Below, in pieces: positions 1 to 6,649 of a stretch of 14,601 bases of DNA. The translations under genes were made by a program, and so were the position numbers. Source of the stretch: Rhodoferax sp. (lineage in GTDB: Bacteria; Pseudomonadota; Gammaproteobacteria; Burkholderiales; Burkholderiaceae_C). Each line of letters begins with the position of its first letter. Within the stretch, counting starts at the first letter, position 1. The notes under the pieces are model-generated. The model searched no databases. It worked only from the letters and a program-made list of their open reading frames with translations, and was not told the origin of the DNA. Location: NCBI GenBank assembly GCA_018882485.1, contig VERU01000013.1, forward strand, positions 1 through 14,601, written 5' to 3'.

Positions 1-743
1 GCACTTCCCTGGGCTCGGTGCTGGGCATCCTGCCCGGCGGCGGCGCGGTGATGGCGGCCTTTGCGGCCTACACCCTGGAGAAGAAGACCCGCCTGCACCC
101 GGGCGAAGTGCCGTTCGGCAAGGGCAACATCCGCGGTGTGGCGGCGCCCGAGTCGGCCAATAACGCGGCCTCGCAGACCTCTTTCATTCCGCTGCTGACG
201 CTGGGCATCCCGCCCAACGCGGTGATGGCCCTGATGGTGGGCGCCATGACGATCCACAACATCCAGCCCGGCCCGCAGGTGATGACCAGCAACCCGGAGC
301 TGTTCTGGGGCCTGATCGCCTCGATGTGGATCGGCAATGCGATGCTGATCGTGCTCAACCTGCCGCTCATCGGCATCTGGATCAAGCTGCTGACCGTGCC
401 CTACCGCTGGCTGTTTCCGTCCATCGTGCTGTTCTGCGCCATCGGGGTGTACTCGACCAACAACAACACCTTCGACATCTGGATGGTGGGTCTGTTCGGG
501 GTGATCGGCTACCTGTTCGTCAAGCTGGGGGTGGAGCCCGCGCCGCTGCTGCTGGGCTTCATCCTGGGGCCGATGATGGAGGAGAACCTGCGGCGCGCGC
601 TGCTGCTGTCGCGCGGCGACTGGAGCGTGTTCGTGACGCGTGGGCTCTCGGCCAGCCTGCTGGCCATGGCCGCGCTGCTGCTGATTATCGTGCTGCTGCC
701 GTCGGTCAAGAAGAAGCGCGAGGAAGCCTTCGTCGAGGACTGA
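1..743 (+). CDS. Tripartite tricarboxylate transporter permease, TctA family (5' end missing)
   Basis: This is the C-terminal half of the large membrane subunit of a tripartite tricarboxylate transporter, which imports carboxylates delivered by a periplasmic TctC/Bug protein. Reading is open from the left edge (first full codon at 3) to TGA at 741-743, giving about 246 residues; family members are usually about 500, so the start lies outside. Family landmarks are the glycine-rich GILPGGGA near the left edge, ESANNAA followed by the hydrophobic FIPLLTLGIP, PGPQV, and the conserved tail LGPMMEENLRRAL. About five hydrophobic segments follow, ending in a basic/acidic cytoplasmic tail (KKKREEAF). 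The small subunit TctB would be expected upstream, outside the window. The DUF3422 gene follows after 37 bp. The substrate cannot be told from sequence. The family assignment is secure. Confidence 0.95.
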   Translation, partial: TSLGSVLGILPGGGAVMAAFAAYTLEKKTRLHPGEVPFGKGNIRGVAAPESANNAASQTSFIPLLTLGIPPNAVMALMVGAMTIHNIQPGPQVMTSNPELFWGLIASMWIGNAMLIVLNLPLIGIWIKLLTVPYRWLFPSIVLFCAIGVYSTNNNTFDIWMVGLFGVIGYLFVKLGVEPAPLLLGFILGPMMEENLRRALLLSRGDWSVFVTRGLSASLLAMAALLLIIVLLPSVKKKREEAFVED

Positions 744-780
744 GTCCGCCCGTGCCGCTGCCGTGCTTCCGCCTGCCCGC

Positions 781-2052
781 ATGCCCCTGACGCAGCATCC
801 GCAGCGTGTGGCGCTGCACAACGAGGTGCACGCCCGGCCGCCGCAGGCTCTGGTCGCGCCCCTTGCGCTGTCGCATGTGGTGATGGTGGGCAGCGCGGCC
901 AGCCGCGAGGCCAGCCGGGCGCATCTGGCCGCGCTGCTGCGCGACCTGCATCTGCCCTTGCCCGATGCGCAGCAGAGTTATTTCCGCATGGATCTGGGGC
1001 GGTTCCAGCTCCGCTGGGAACTGCACACCGAGTTCGTCAGCTGGACCTTCCTGGTGCCGCTGGGTGAGACGCCGGGCACCGCAGGCACCCCGGCACGTGC
1101 GCTCGACGCGGTACCCCAGGACTGGTTCGCCGGTCTGCCGGGCGAGTGCCTGGTCAGTCTGAACCTGTGGGTGCTCGGTCTGGAGGCGCAGACCACGGTG
1201 CGCCAGCAGCTGCAGGAGGACCATCTGGTGGGGGCGGCGGTGGCCGGGGGCAGCGGTCAGGTCTACACCGATTTCATGATCCATCCGGACGGTGCCTCGC
1301 GCATGGTGCTGCTGGCGGGCGCCATGTCCACGCGCCGCCTCGGCCGGCTGGTGCAGCGCCTCATCGAGATCGAGACCTACCGCATGGCCGCCCTGCTGGG
1401 ACTGCCGGCCGCGCGCGCCGCTTCCAGCGTGCTGGGAGACGCCGAGCGCGAACTGGCCGAACTGGCGGGCGCCATCCGCAGTGCTCGCCGCGAAGACGAG
1501 CCCCTGCTGCTGGACCGCCTGACCCGGCTGGCCGGCGCGGTGGAAAGCCAGCATGCCACCACCCATTCCCGGTTTTCCGCCAGCGCTGCCTACTTCGAGC
1601 TGGTGGACAAGCGCATCCGCGACATCCAGGAGTCGCCGCTGCCTGGCCTGCAGACCCTGGGCCAGTTCATGGACCGGCGGCTGAATCCGGCGCGCAGCAC
1701 CTGCGAGTGGGCCACGCGGCGGCAGGACGCGCTGTCGCAGCGGGTGGCCCGCATCAGCGACCTGCTGCGCACCCGGGTGGAGATCGAGCAGCAGCAGAGC
1801 AGCCAGGCCCTGCTGACCACCATGAACCAGCGGCAAGGCTTGCAGCTCAAGCTGCAGTCCACGGTGGAGGGGCTGTCGGTGGCGGCCATCACCTATTACA
1901 TCGCGGGCCTGGTCAGTTACATCGCCAAGGGCGCGCAGCCCTGGGGCTGGCCCTGGAGCGCCGAGGGCACGGCGGCGGTCGCCGTGCCCGTGGTCGCCCT
2001 GGGCGTCTGGTGGTCGCTGCGGCGCCTGCACCGCCGGGTTTTTGGCGCTTGA
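781..2052 (+). CDS. DUF3422 family protein with two C-terminal membrane segments
   Basis: This is a 423-residue protein of the DUF3422 family, which has no established function. The N-terminus shows the family-typical LHNEVHARP (residues 12-20). Residues 30-200 look like a mixed alpha/beta soluble domain. Residues 220-365 are rich in helix formers and charged residues (long helices, probably a coiled coil), with RRLNPARSTCEW at 299-310. Two hydrophobic stretches close the protein, at about 366-384 (AAITYYIAGLVSYIA) and 396-412, followed by a basic tail RRLHRRVFGA. There is no N-terminal signal peptide, so the bulk should be cytoplasmic and anchored by the C-terminus. The ATG at 781 is chosen because it places HPQRVALHNEVHARP at the very start, as I recall for the family. 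A GTG at 763 would add six residues, and neither start has a clear Shine-Dalgarno. It lies between TctA and the Ntn hydrolase, probably co-transcribed. The family call is confident; the function is unknown. Confidence 0.85.
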   Translation: MPLTQHPQRVALHNEVHARPPQALVAPLALSHVVMVGSAASREASRAHLAALLRDLHLPLPDAQQSYFRMDLGRFQLRWELHTEFVSWTFLVPLGETPGTAGTPARALDAVPQDWFAGLPGECLVSLNLWVLGLEAQTTVRQQLQEDHLVGAAVAGGSGQVYTDFMIHPDGASRMVLLAGAMSTRRLGRLVQRLIEIETYRMAALLGLPAARAASSVLGDAERELAELAGAIRSARREDEPLLLDRLTRLAGAVESQHATTHSRFSASAAYFELVDKRIRDIQESPLPGLQTLGQFMDRRLNPARSTCEWATRRQDALSQRVARISDLLRTRVEIEQQQSSQALLTTMNQRQGLQLKLQSTVEGLSVAAITYYIAGLVSYIAKGAQPWGWPWSAEGTAAVAVPVVALGVWWSLRRLHRRVFGA

Positions 2053-2102
2053 GCCGGCCGCGCCCATCGGCAGCCGAGGGCGCCGCACACAACGAGATTT
2101 CC

Positions 2103-3725
2103 ATGTTCGATTTCCACAACCCCTATCCCTCCACCCGCATCCCGCTGTTTGCGCGCAATGTGGTGTCGACCTCGCACCCGGTGGCGGCCCAGGCCGGTTT
2201 GCAGATGCTGTGGCGGGGTGGCAATGCCGTGGATGCGGCGGTGGCGGCCGCTGCGGCCATGACCATCGTCGAGCCGGTCAGCAATGGCCTGGGCAGCGAT
2301 GCCTTCGCACTGGTCTGGGATGGCCGGACGCTGCAGGGGCTCAACGCGTCCGGGCGTGCCCCCCAGGGATGGACGCCGGACTACTTTCGGCGCAAATACG
2401 GGCCCGACAGCGCCCATCCCCCCAAGCGCGGCATCGATGCGGTCACCGTCCCGGGGGCCGTCAGCAGCTGGGCTGCGCTGAGCCAGCGGTTCGGTCGGTT
2501 GCCCTTTGCCGACCTTATGGGGCCGGCCATCGAACTGGCCGAGCGCGGCTATGCGGTGACGCCGGTGGTGCAGCAGAAGTGGGCGGCGCCGGTGGAGGAG
2601 CTGCGCGCACTGCCCGGCTTTGCGCAGACTTTCCTGCCGTTCGGCCGGGCGCCGCTGACCGGCGAACTGTTTCGTTTTCCGGCTGCAGCCCGCGCCTTGC
2701 GGGCCATCGCCGTGACCCGGGGTGAAGCCTACTACCGGGGTGAAGTGGGGGCCGCGCTGGCGGCCTTCGCGCGGGAACACGGCGGTGTGCTGGGCGAGGC
2801 CGACCTGGCGGCCTATCAGCCCGAATGGGTCACACCCATTGCGCGCAACTACCGCGACGCCACGTTGCACGAGATCCCTCCCAACGGCCAGGGGCTGGCG
2901 GCCCTGATCGCACTGGGCATCCTGGACCGCTACGACCTGGCTGGGCTGCCGGTGGACGGTGCCCAGAGTCAGCACCTGCAGATCGAGGCCATGAAGCTGG
3001 CCTTTGCCGATGTGTACCGCTACGTGGCCGAGCCCGGCAGCATGACGCTGACCGCTGCCGATCTGCTGGACGATGCCTACCTCGACCAGCGGGCCCGGCT
3101 GATCGATCCGGCGCGGGCCCAGGTGTTCCAGGCTGGCGGGCCGGGTGATGTGCACCGGCGCGGCGGCACCATCTACCTCAGTGCCGCTGACGAATCGGGC
3201 ATGATGGTGAGCTTCATCCAGAGCAACTACATGGGCTTCGGTTCGGGTTGCGTGGAGCCCACCTTCGGCGTGAGCCTGCAGAACCGGGGTCATGCCTTCA
3301 GCCTGGACCCGGCCAGCCCGAATGTCGTGGCGCCGGGCAAGCGGCCGTTCCACACCATCATTCCCGCATTCCTGACCCGCGGCGGCCAGCCGCAGATGAG
3401 TTTTGGGGTCATGGGCGCCAACATGCAGCCGCAGGGCCATGTGCAGACGCTGGTGCGCATGCTGGACCACCGCCAGAGCCCTCAGGCGGCGTGTGACGCG
3501 CCGCGCTGGCGCTTCAACAGCGGGCTGGACATCAATGTGGAATCGGCCATGGATCCGGCCACGGTGCAGGGCCTGCTGCAGCGCGGGCACCGAATCGCCG
3601 ACATCAGCGACACCTACCAGGATTTCGGGGCGGGCCAGTTCATCTGGCGCGCCGGCGATCCGTCTGCCGAAGGCTATATCGCCGCCAGCGATCCGCGGCG
3701 CGACGGGCAGGCGGTCGGGTTTTGA
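2103..3725 (+). CDS. Gamma-glutamyltransferase-family Ntn hydrolase, cytoplasmic, non-classical pocket (HpxW-like candidate)
   Basis: This is a 540-residue member of the GGT family, whose precursors self-cleave before a threonine that then acts as nucleophile. The large-subunit hallmarks are clear: TSHPVAAQAG (23-32), GGNAVDAAVA (39-48) and EPVSNGLGSDAFA (57-69). The cleavage and nucleophile site is GG|T at 354-356, where classical GGTs have TTH. FGSG follows at 379-382 and GKRPFHTIIPAF at 412-423. There is no signal peptide, whereas typical proteobacterial GGT is periplasmic. By my manual alignment to E. coli GGT, the residues that hold the glutamate alpha-carboxylate and alpha-amino groups are replaced (Arg114 by Ser83, Asp433 by Ala398, Ser462-Ser463 by His417-Thr418). 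A gamma-glutamyl substrate is therefore doubtful. An amidohydrolase such as the oxamate amidohydrolase HpxW, also of this family, is an alternative. The ATG at 2103 has only a weak Shine-Dalgarno. Open reading upstream of it belongs to another frame over the DUF3422 gene. Its stop overlaps the next gene's start. Confidence 0.88.
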   Translation: MFDFHNPYPSTRIPLFARNVVSTSHPVAAQAGLQMLWRGGNAVDAAVAAAAAMTIVEPVSNGLGSDAFALVWDGRTLQGLNASGRAPQGWTPDYFRRKYGPDSAHPPKRGIDAVTVPGAVSSWAALSQRFGRLPFADLMGPAIELAERGYAVTPVVQQKWAAPVEELRALPGFAQTFLPFGRAPLTGELFRFPAAARALRAIAVTRGEAYYRGEVGAALAAFAREHGGVLGEADLAAYQPEWVTPIARNYRDATLHEIPPNGQGLAALIALGILDRYDLAGLPVDGAQSQHLQIEAMKLAFADVYRYVAEPGSMTLTAADLLDDAYLDQRARLIDPARAQVFQAGGPGDVHRRGGTIYLSAADESGMMVSFIQSNYMGFGSGCVEPTFGVSLQNRGHAFSLDPASPNVVAPGKRPFHTIIPAFLTRGGQPQMSFGVMGANMQPQGHVQTLVRMLDHRQSPQAACDAPRWRFNSGLDINVESAMDPATVQGLLQRGHRIADISDTYQDFGAGQFIWRAGDPSAEGYIAASDPRRDGQAVGF

Positions 3726-4636
3726 GTCCCGCCTCCCCGTTGCCGCTGGCCGGACTGGCGCTGGCGATGGCCGGCTCCATCGCCTTCAGCGCCAAGGCCA
3801 TCATCGTCAAGCTGGCCTACCGTCACGGCGTGGACGCGGTCACCCTGATCATGCTGCGCATGCTGTTTGCCCTGCCCATCTTCCTGCTGATGGCCTGGTG
3901 GGCCGGCCGGGGCCGCCCGCCGCTGGCCGCGCGCGACCGCTGGGCTGTCGCCGGGCTGGGTTTCTGCGGTTACTACCTCAGTAGCTTTCTCGATTTCGCC
4001 GGCCTGAGCCTGGTGAGTGCGTCGCTGGAGCGCCTCATCCTGTACCTTAACCCGACGCTGGTGCTGCTGCTCGGCGTGCTGCTGCGCGGGCAGCGGGTGG
4101 ACCGCCGGCGCTGGCAGGGCGCGGGTCTGAGTTACCTCGGGGTGCTGCTGGTGTTCGGGCACGAGGTGGGCCTGCTGGGCCCCGGCGCTGCGCTGGGCGC
4201 CCTGCTGGTGTTTCTGAGCGCGGTCAGCTACGCAACCTACCTGTTCTTCAGCGCCGATCTGGTGCGGCGTCTGGGTTCGCTGCGCCTGGTGGGCCTGGCC
4301 ACCAGCGTGGCCTGCGGGCTGTGCATCCTGCAGTTCCTGTTGCTGCGGCCGCTGCAGGCCGCCTGGGTGGCCCCGCCGGTGATCCTGCTGTCGCTGGTCA
4401 ACGCCACCCTGTGCACGGCCTTGCCGGTGCTGCTGGTGATGATGGCCATCGAGCGGGTGGGCCCGGCCCTGACGGCACAGGTGGGCATGGTGGGGCCGTT
4501 TGCCACCATCGCACTGGGTGTCTGGCTCCTGGGTGAACCGATCAACGGCTGGGTCGCCGCCGGTGCGGCGCTCGTGATCGCGGGTATCTACCGGGTATCG
4601 CGCGTGCCGGCGCCGCCCTCGGGGGTGGCCGCCTGA
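3722..4636 (+). CDS. DMT-superfamily transporter, EamA family
   Basis: This is a 304-residue inner-membrane protein with about ten hydrophobic segments in two EamA repeats, the usual drug/metabolite transporter layout for metabolite efflux. The first repeat ends around LERLILYLNPTLVLLLGVLL (103-122) and WQGAGLSYLGVLLV (131-144). The second ends with VGPALTAQVGMVGPFATIAL (246-265) and LLGEPINGWVAAGAALVIAG (269-288), a textbook EamA terminus. A TTG at 3722 is used as the start because the first membrane helix begins at about residue 10. The ATG at 3767 would cut into that helix, and an in-frame TTG at 3740 is also possible. The TTG overlaps the hydrolase TGA (TTGA), so translation is likely coupled, with a loose G-rich site at about 3705-3718. 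The tight coupling suggests it may export a product or substrate analogue of the hydrolase, but that is inference. Substrate unknown. Confidence 0.9.
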   Translation: MSPASPLPLAGLALAMAGSIAFSAKAIIVKLAYRHGVDAVTLIMLRMLFALPIFLLMAWWAGRGRPPLAARDRWAVAGLGFCGYYLSSFLDFAGLSLVSASLERLILYLNPTLVLLLGVLLRGQRVDRRRWQGAGLSYLGVLLVFGHEVGLLGPGAALGALLVFLSAVSYATYLFFSADLVRRLGSLRLVGLATSVACGLCILQFLLLRPLQAAWVAPPVILLSLVNATLCTALPVLLVMMAIERVGPALTAQVGMVGPFATIALGVWLLGEPINGWVAAGAALVIAGIYRVSRVPAPPSGVAA

Positions 4637-4709
4637 GCGCGGGTGGCCCTGGCGGACACGGCCATCAGGGTTGGCCGGGGCGGTGGGTTCGGCCTGGGTG
4701 GAATGATGC

Positions 4710-4715
4710 AAGGAG
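4710..4715 (+). promoter_or_regulatory. Shine-Dalgarno of the SDR gene
   Basis: AAGGAG lies six bases before the ATG at 4722. It is one of the strongest ribosome-binding sites in the window and fixes the start of the SDR gene. The strong site and the 85-bp gap behind the EamA gene suggest translation independent of the upstream genes. I see no convincing promoter or terminator in that gap. Confidence 0.75.
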
Positions 4716-4721
4716 ACGAGG

Positions 4722-5516
4722 ATGGATCTGGGAATCGCGGGTCGCTGGGCCCTGATCGGCGGGGCCAGCAAGGGACTGGGTCTGGGTTGCGCGAGGGCCC
4801 TGGCGGCCGAGGGCGTCAACCTGGTGATGGTGGCGCGCGGGGCAGAGGCCCTGCAGCAGGCTGCTCATCAATTGATAGCAGATAATTCAGGTGGGACAAG
4901 GCCTGAGGTGCTATTTGTGCCTGCAGATATCACCACCGCCGAGGGGCGTTCGGCGGTGTTCGCCGTGCGCCGCGATTTCGATATCGTCGTCACCAACGCG
5001 GGCGGGCCGCCCGTTGGCGATTTCCGGGACTGGGACCGTGCCGCCTGGCTGCGGGCGCTGGATGCCAACATGCTCACGCCCATCGAGCTGATCAAGGCGA
5101 CGGTGGACGGCATGGCCGCGCGGGGCTTCGGGCGCATCGTGAACATCACCAGCAGCGCGGTCAAGTCGCCCATCGACGCGCTGGGCCTGTCCAACGGCGC
5201 CCGCAGCGGGCTGACGGGTTTTGTGGCTGGACTGGCGCGCAGCAGTCTCGCGGCCCGGGGCGTGACCCTCAACAACCTGCTGCCCGGACCTTTCGACACC
5301 GACCGCCTGGCCTCCAACCTGGCCAACGCGGCCCGCAAGTCCGGGCGCACGCTGCAGGAGGTGGCCCGCGATCGCCAGGCTTCGGTACCGGCCGGACGTT
5401 TCGGGCGCCCCGATGAGTTCGGCGCAGCCTGTGCGTTCCTGTGCAGCCAGCAGGCGGGCTACATCAACGGCCAGAATCTGTTGCTGGACGGCGGCGCCTT
5501 CCCGGGCACCTTCTGA
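4722..5516 (+). CDS. SDR-fold protein, FabG-like, lacking the canonical Tyr-Lys catalytic pair
   Basis: This is a 264-residue short-chain dehydrogenase/reductase-fold protein, a usual length for classical SDRs. The cofactor loop is GGASKGLG (13-20) in place of TGxxxGxG. ADI at 68-70, NAGG at 92-95 (NNAG variant), Asn116 in DANMLT, ITSS at 142-145 and LLPGPFDT at 186-193 are all in the expected order, and the C-terminal INGQNLLLDGG is typical. Where YxxxK should stand there is SNGAR (157-161): by alignment on the following hydrophobic helix, Tyr becomes Ser157 and Lys becomes Arg161. I recall a described FabG/BKR-like SDR subgroup (CDD cd05344) with imperfect cofactor motif and imperfect tetrad, which fits. 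It may be annotated 3-oxoacyl-ACP reductase, but that activity is not supported by the active site. The start is fixed by AAGGAG at 4710. An AT-richer hairpin island lies in the gene at 4862-4914. Substrate unknown. Confidence 0.88.
   Translation: MDLGIAGRWALIGGASKGLGLGCARALAAEGVNLVMVARGAEALQQAAHQLIADNSGGTRPEVLFVPADITTAEGRSAVFAVRRDFDIVVTNAGGPPVGDFRDWDRAAWLRALDANMLTPIELIKATVDGMAARGFGRIVNITSSAVKSPIDALGLSNGARSGLTGFVAGLARSSLAARGVTLNNLLPGPFDTDRLASNLANAARKSGRTLQEVARDRQASVPAGRFGRPDEFGAACAFLCSQQAGYINGQNLLLDGGAFPGTF
4862..4914. repeat. AT-richer hairpin island inside the SDR gene
   Basis: A stretch of about 55 bp is clearly richer in A+T than its surroundings and packed with inverted repeats. It holds the perfect palindrome ATCAATTGAT (4867-4876). 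An outer arm pair ATAGCA (4875-4880) / TGCTAT (4909-4914) encloses an inner stem TCAGG (4887-4891) / CCTGA (4902-4906) with a 10-nt loop. It stays in frame and encodes about residues 48-66 (QLIADNSGG and neighbours), a surface loop region in SDRs, using codons unusual here (TTG, ATA, TCA, CTA). The arms ATAGC/GCTAT and the loop GGGACAAGG resemble, from memory, a short hairpin repeat scattered through Comamonadaceae genomes. It opens with TGCTCATCAA, as does the island at 8914-8976. This may be a decayed repeat copy absorbed into the gene. Confidence 0.5.
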
Positions 5517-5532
5517 GCGGGCACCTTCTGAG
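5503..5532. repeat. 15-bp tandem duplication spanning the SDR stop codon
   Basis: CGGGCACCTTCTGAG occurs twice back to back, at 5503-5517 and 5518-5532. The first copy contains the SDR stop (TGA 5514-5516). Because the unit is a multiple of three, the second copy places another in-frame TGA at 5529-5531. It looks like a simple slippage duplication that left the protein unchanged. The rest of the 42-bp gap to the converging EamA stop is GC-rich with self-complementary CCGG/GGCC runs but no T-tract, so I do not call a terminator. Confidence 0.85.
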
Positions 5533-5558
5533 CCCGGTCCGGCCCCGGGCCGGCCGTG

Positions 5559-6467
5559 TCAGACCCGGTTGCGGCGCACCGACACCACGATGCCGCCGAC
5601 GATCAGCGCAAAGGCCAGGCCGTGGTACAGCCGGGGTGGCTCACCCAGAAACGCCGCGGACAGCAGCGCGGCAAACAGCGGCGTGAGGTTGCCGAAAAAC
5701 CCTGCCATGGCGGGCCCCACCCGCTGCACCCCGAGGGCGAAGCAGCGGTAGGAAATGATGGCGGGTCCGATCGCCACATAGGCCAGCGCCAGGGCCAATG
5801 GCCACCCCCAGTGGATCGCCGCTGGGGTGAAGGTCCATTCGGCGGCGGCAAACAGCCCGGCCCAGCCCAGGCCGAAGACCAGTTGGGCCATCAGGAAAGC
5901 CGCCCAGTCGCCCCGCAGCGCGGGCGGGTCGCGCGGTTGCGACAGCATCCAGCTGTAGACGGCCCAGGAGGCGGTCGCGATCAGCACATACAGGTCCCCG
6001 GGCACCAGCCGCAGGGCGGCCAGCTGTGCGGGATCGCCGTGCGACAGCACCACGGCCACGCCAGCGATGGACAGCGCGGCGCCCAGCAACTGGCGCGGGC
6101 TCACCCGCTGCCCGAAGCCCAGCCAGCCCACACCCAGCATCCAGACCGGCGAACTCGCGGCCACCAGTGTCACGTTCATGGGGGTCGAGGTTTGCAGCGC
6201 GAGGTACTGCAGGGCGTTGTACAGGCCGATGGCCAGCAGGCCCAGCAGGGCGTAGCGGCGCCAGGCCGGCCAGACCGCGCTGCCGGGACGCAGCACGGGC
6301 CAGGCCAGCGGCAGCAGGATCAGAAAAGCCAGCACCCAGCGCAGCAGGTTCAGGGTCATCGGGGGAACCAGGTCGTTGACCCAGCGGCCCACCACCGCGT
6401 TGCCGGCCCAGAGCAGCGGCGGGATGATCAGGATGACGACGTTGGCCGCAGACAGGGGCTGGTGCAT
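5559..6467 (-). CDS. DMT-superfamily transporter, EamA family
   Basis: This is a 302-residue polytopic membrane protein with about ten hydrophobic segments and two EamA repeats. It begins MHQPLSAANVVILIIPPLLW, then WAGNAVVGRWV with the early asparagine-glycine helix break common in this family. The first repeat closes with NVTLVAASSPVWMLGVGWL and LLGAALSIAGVAVVL. The second closes with RVGPAMAGFFGNLTPLFAAL and AFLGEPPRLYHGLAFALIVG. An upstream in-frame start at 6530 would prepend a Cys/Arg-rich stretch of about 21 residues with no membrane character, so the ATG at 6467 is preferred, although no good Shine-Dalgarno precedes it. It is transcribed alone, diverging from the Bug gene and converging with the SDR gene. 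It is not close in sequence to the other EamA protein of this window, so a recent local duplication is unlikely. Substrate unknown. Confidence 0.9.
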   Translation of the reverse strand: MHQPLSAANVVILIIPPLLWAGNAVVGRWVNDLVPPMTLNLLRWVLAFLILLPLAWPVLRPGSAVWPAWRRYALLGLLAIGLYNALQYLALQTSTPMNVTLVAASSPVWMLGVGWLGFGQRVSPRQLLGAALSIAGVAVVLSHGDPAQLAALRLVPGDLYVLIATASWAVYSWMLSQPRDPPALRGDWAAFLMAQLVFGLGWAGLFAAAEWTFTPAAIHWGWPLALALAYVAIGPAIISYRCFALGVQRVGPAMAGFFGNLTPLFAALLSAAFLGEPPRLYHGLAFALIVGGIVVSVRRNRV

Positions 6468-6560
6468 GGATGCACTGTAACAAGGCCGCCGGCATCGAGC
6501 CGGCCCGTCTGCCCCGCCCGCTGATTCCACACTGGGCCCCTGCCCACCGCATGTGTCGAT

Positions 6561-6598
6561 CCAGATGCGTCAGCCCAGATGCGTCGAGCCCTTATCAT
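6561..6598 (+). promoter_or_regulatory. Candidate promoter and direct-repeat operator upstream of the Bug gene
   Basis: The 182-bp gap between the two divergent genes carries an exact 11-bp direct repeat, CCAGATGCGTC, at 6561-6571 and 6575-6585 (14-bp period). A TATCAT hexamer at 6593-6598 resembles a sigma-70 -10 element, about 50 bp before the ATG at 6650. No good -35 hexamer stands at the right distance, and the second repeat covers that zone, as at activator-dependent promoters. All of this is inferred from pattern alone. Confidence 0.3.
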
Positions 6599-6649
6599 GG
6601 CTGCCTTGCGCGGCCAGCAGGCCGTGCCCCTTCGTCGAGGAGTCTGAGC

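Noticed and set aside
706..2088. Minus-strand open frame of 460 codons over the DUF3422 gene, and similar long minus-strand frames at 1917-3590, 3674-4819, 6428-7717 and 7608-8912
   Set aside because: All are antisense to genes with clear family motifs and have biased His/Gln/Arg/Gly composition. The FAPFAPFAP-like run in the last one is just the 9-bp tandem repeat read backwards.
1146..2102. N-terminal extension of the Ntn hydrolase reading frame back to 1146
   Set aside because: This part overlaps the DUF3422 gene in another frame and has shadow composition. Family similarity starts right after the ATG at 2103.
5533..5558. Terminator hairpin between the converging SDR and EamA genes
   Set aside because: CCGG/GGCC self-complementarity exists, but the best stem leaves almost no loop and no T-run follows on either strand.
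5556..6524. Long plus-strand open reading frame (322 codons) opposite the second EamA gene
   Set aside because: The predicted protein is rich in Gln, His, Gly and Arg with no family motif. It is the complement of a clear membrane protein in high-GC DNA, where antisense frames are commonly open.
6470..6649. N-terminal extension of the Bug gene to 6470
   Set aside because: The signal peptide and the GAGGAG ribosome-binding site both fix the start at 6650. The extension is Cys/Arg/Ser-rich without a domain.
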